Part shown: positions 19,303-21,742 of the stretch, piece by piece | How the letters are laid out: every line of letters begins with the position of its first letter | How positions within the stretch are numbered: the first letter of the stretch is position 1 | Assembly (NCBI GenBank): GCA_020536535.1 | Contig: JAHLWZ010001016.1 | Location: 7,032 to 28,773 of the forward strand | DNA: 21,742 nt | Source: Pelomyxa schiedti | Lineage: Eukaryota; Evosea; Pelobiontida; Pelomyxidae | Direction of reading: 5' to 3' | Notes under the pieces: generated by a model | What the model saw: only the letters and a program-made list of their open reading frames with translations | What the model was told of the DNA's origin: nothing | Databases searched by the model: none | Position numbers and translations under genes: made by a program

Positions 19303-21742
19303 ATGCATTGTGCGTTTACCATTAATGAGGCAAACAGCGTGGATGGAGATGCAATATTATGTACGGAAAGTGGAGCAGAAAGTCAGGCACTTTCAATATC
19401 ACTGAGGAATTTACACTCTTTGAAGTCATTTGTATTCTTCCTAGTCTTATTTTTCAACAGACTCTTGAAGGCTCGGAGGAAGTCGCTGCTTCATATTCCG
19501 GGTTTCTTGCACAAGAGAAGACAACATACTATTTGGATTCTCCGTTGATTGGGACTATTCAATATTCCCGCGGCCTAATGCATTCTAATGGAAATTCCAA
19601 GCCATGCGGTACATTTACACTGCGGCAGGTAGTGCGTGCGGGAAATCCTTTATGTGGCCTTTGGCTTGGTGAATGCCTGTTCAGTGATCGACCGGGTTTC
19701 AACTCTCCAATTATGTGGGCCCTCTGCCTTGTTTCCAAAATAGATGTCCCATGTGATTCCCATTTTCCTCCTTGCTTGATTTGACGTTTACAGTGCAGGT
19801 ACACAGAGAAGTGACCCAACTGAATCTCCCCAACGAATCCCTCCCTTTGGGGGTGGATATTTACTTGCTCCCGATGGCCATGTTTCTTTCTACTCTCTGC
19901 TGGGAGAAACTATTACAACTGGACAAGAGCAATTAGACTGTCCCGTGAGTATTAAAGCTACGGGAGCTGGCCTCGATTCTTTGGTATATACTGGGCGGCT
20001 AATTCACAAGCAAGAGGGGCAATGGCTAAAAGGAGTATGCTTAAAACTGGGGAGATTGGCCGGGGGAACATTTTCATGTCTTAAGCAGGAACCGAGCCTC
20101 TCCAGTGTGCATGTCTACGTATGTGAGCTATGTGATGAATTAATTGGAGGACCTGTTTTATGGTCTTGTATACAGTGTTCCCAGTCACAACCGTGGATTT
20201 GTTGTCACAAATGTCACACAGCTCTCCAGAGTTCTACAATACGGTCTAATCACTCTAAGTCGCACATACTCATCCCAAAATGTTCCTATACCTTTGATAC
20301 AGCAGAAGGCACATCCTCAGTGGCCATTATTTTGGATGCTATTAGAAAGTTTGCCACTAGGCCTTTCATTGGAACCAGGCCCTCTGACTCCGGGTACTCC
20401 TGGCTTACATACAGTGAAGTTTCACAATTGTGCTGGGATATCACGTGCGGTCTTTATTGCTCTGGGGTAAAAGAATCTGACTTTGTCCTTGTGCATCTTG
20501 AAATTGGACCTGCGTTTATGGTTTTTGTACTGAGTCTACTGTTGCTTGGATGCACAGTTATTCCTGTGGACATTGGTGTAGATCAAGCAACTCTGGACTC
20601 CATACTAGCGAGGGCTCTTCCTACAGCTTGCTTCTGTTACACTGAGAATAAACTCCTGTTCCTCAGCACATCTTACGCCCCTAAATTGGTTCTGTGTACT
20701 CCAAGAGAAAGCCTGTCTGGGGGAGAATGTATTTTGGGGGAGTTTACTTCAATAGCAACAGCTGGAAGAGAATACGATCAGAGAACCAGTATTATCCAGC
20801 ATTTGACTCAACAAGGTTCTAGACGGGGTCCAACAGCTCCTGTGGCACTGATATTTACAAGTGGGACATCAGGTACTCCTAAAGGGGTACTGTTCACGGA
20901 AGAATTTGTAACTCCCAAGAATCCGATTTCTACAGTTCAACCTTTCGTCAGGATCCACTTTCAATCATATGACCAGTCCTTCATACTCTCACTGCTGTCC
21001 TTAATGAAATACGCAGGATGCGTTGCTTTTTCCCGAAATGGTGCCGCATCTGTTTTAGATGACATTCAGTATGCTAGACCAACTAATGTCGGGGCTCCCC
21101 CGGTTTTCTGGAATGCACTCTACAAGGAATTCTGTCTCCAGCTTACCTCTGAAAGTAAAGGTCACCCGGAGGCTGATCACGCAAGTCTGCAACAAAAAGT
21201 GGCTCAACATCTGGCTCACCAGACTGGAAACAGGATAAAGATTGCCACCTCTGGGGGCGCACCTATATCACGGGAAGTAGTTCAATTCATGAGAGACTTT
21301 CTTCATTTACATCTGGAAGACTTATACGGCACATGTGAGACTTCGGGAATAGCCAGTAATGGGATTGTCTACCCTGGGGTTAAAGTCCAAATCCTGCCTA
21401 TACCAGGAGAGGAGGCCCAACCCAATTTCGGGGAAATATGTGTGCACTCCCCCCGAATAATCACAGAGTACTGGAAAGATCCTGAAGGAACAGCCAAATC
21501 TTTTACTACCATAGCGGGGAAAGTCTTTTACAGAACCGGGGATGTCGGGTCTGTAGTTACACAGGACGGTATCACAAGAATCATTGCTATAGACAGGCTT
21601 AGTTCTGGATTCAAGCTCTCAGAAGGGAAATGGGTGCCCACTGGGATATTGGAAACCCTCCTCGAGGAGATACCTATTGTAGGACAAGCTCTAGTGATTC
21701 CCTGCACCGCAAACCTGCACACAGTTGCAGTTATTGTGCCCT
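19303..21742 (+). CDS. ZZ zinc finger fused to ANL-superfamily acyl-adenylating enzyme (partial; 5' end uncertain, 3' beyond window)
   Basis: Proposed exons are 19303-19431, 19461-19752 and 19799 to past 21742. The last is open for 648 codons without a stop. First come beta-rich segments (AFTINEANSVDGDAIL, then CGTFTLRQVVRAGNPLCGLW and GGGYLLAPDGHVSFYS) that resemble concanavalin/SPRY-like folds; this is tentative. A ZZ-type zinc finger follows: VCELC (Cys codons 20122, 20131), CIQC (20167, 20176), CHKC (20203, 20212) and HSKSH (20251, 20263). From about 20380 the frame encodes an adenylate-forming domain with core motifs in order: IFTSGTSGTPKGV (20851-20889), LYGTCET (21322-21342), YRTGD (21529-21543) and DRLSSGFKLSEGKWV (21592-21636). 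The KLSEG form is seen in long-chain acyl-CoA synthetases and carboxylate reductases, so a fatty or other carboxylic acid is the likely substrate type. The C-terminal lid and any carrier or reductase domain lie outside the window. The ATG at 19303 is only the first in frame. Confidence 0.78.

Noticed and set aside
1-21742. Transposons, CRISPR arrays, bacterial operons, tRNA genes
   Set aside because: No terminal repeats with a transposase frame, no regularly spaced direct repeats, no T-loop/anticodon arrangements seen. The gene content is housekeeping eukaryotic with spliceosomal introns.

Overview
This is a gene-dense stretch of a nuclear genome from a unicellular eukaryote. Seven protein genes fill about 21.7 kb. 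Six are complete and one runs off the right edge. I place roughly 65 short GT-AG introns, most of them 40-60 nt and several with a YTAAC/YTAAY-like branch motif close to the acceptor. In each of the six complete genes the spliced length is a multiple of three and restores conserved family motifs across the junctions. The lineage cannot be fixed from sequence alone. A MAP3K-type kinase domain joined to WD repeats would suit an amoebozoan or related protist, but that is only a hint.

Left part. A 30-exon gene for the second-largest subunit of RNA polymerase I (POLR1B/RPA2, 229-5604, +) is followed by a 558-bp spacer. The spacer holds two tandem box C/D snoRNA candidates. One carries the 28S rRNA guide of U18/SNORD18. 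The other has a guide that fits a conserved 28S segment containing GTAACTATGAC. So rRNA transcription and rRNA modification genes sit side by side, although I see no evidence that they are co-regulated. Next come a syntaxin-6-type Qc-SNARE (6163-7344, +) and a heat shock transcription factor (7654-9706, +) with an altered recognition helix.

Middle part. Converging on the HSF gene from the other strand is a predicted 999-residue protein (9871-13753, -). It combines a Cdc7/SepA/MAP3K-epsilon-like kinase domain, a His-rich linker, a short coiled coil and a WD-type beta-propeller. Behind it on the same strand is a C9orf85/DUF2039 zinc protein with a long Pro-Thr repeat tail (13923-15296, -). That gene shares an 81-bp divergent promoter with a TTC27 gene (15378-18869, +).

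Right part. A + strand gene with an unresolved 5' end (about 19300 to beyond 21742) encodes beta-sandwich-like N-terminal modules, a ZZ-type zinc finger and an ANL-superfamily acyl-adenylating enzyme in one open frame. This zinc-finger-enzyme fusion is the most unusual item in the window. No transposons, CRISPR arrays, tRNAs or viral genes were seen.
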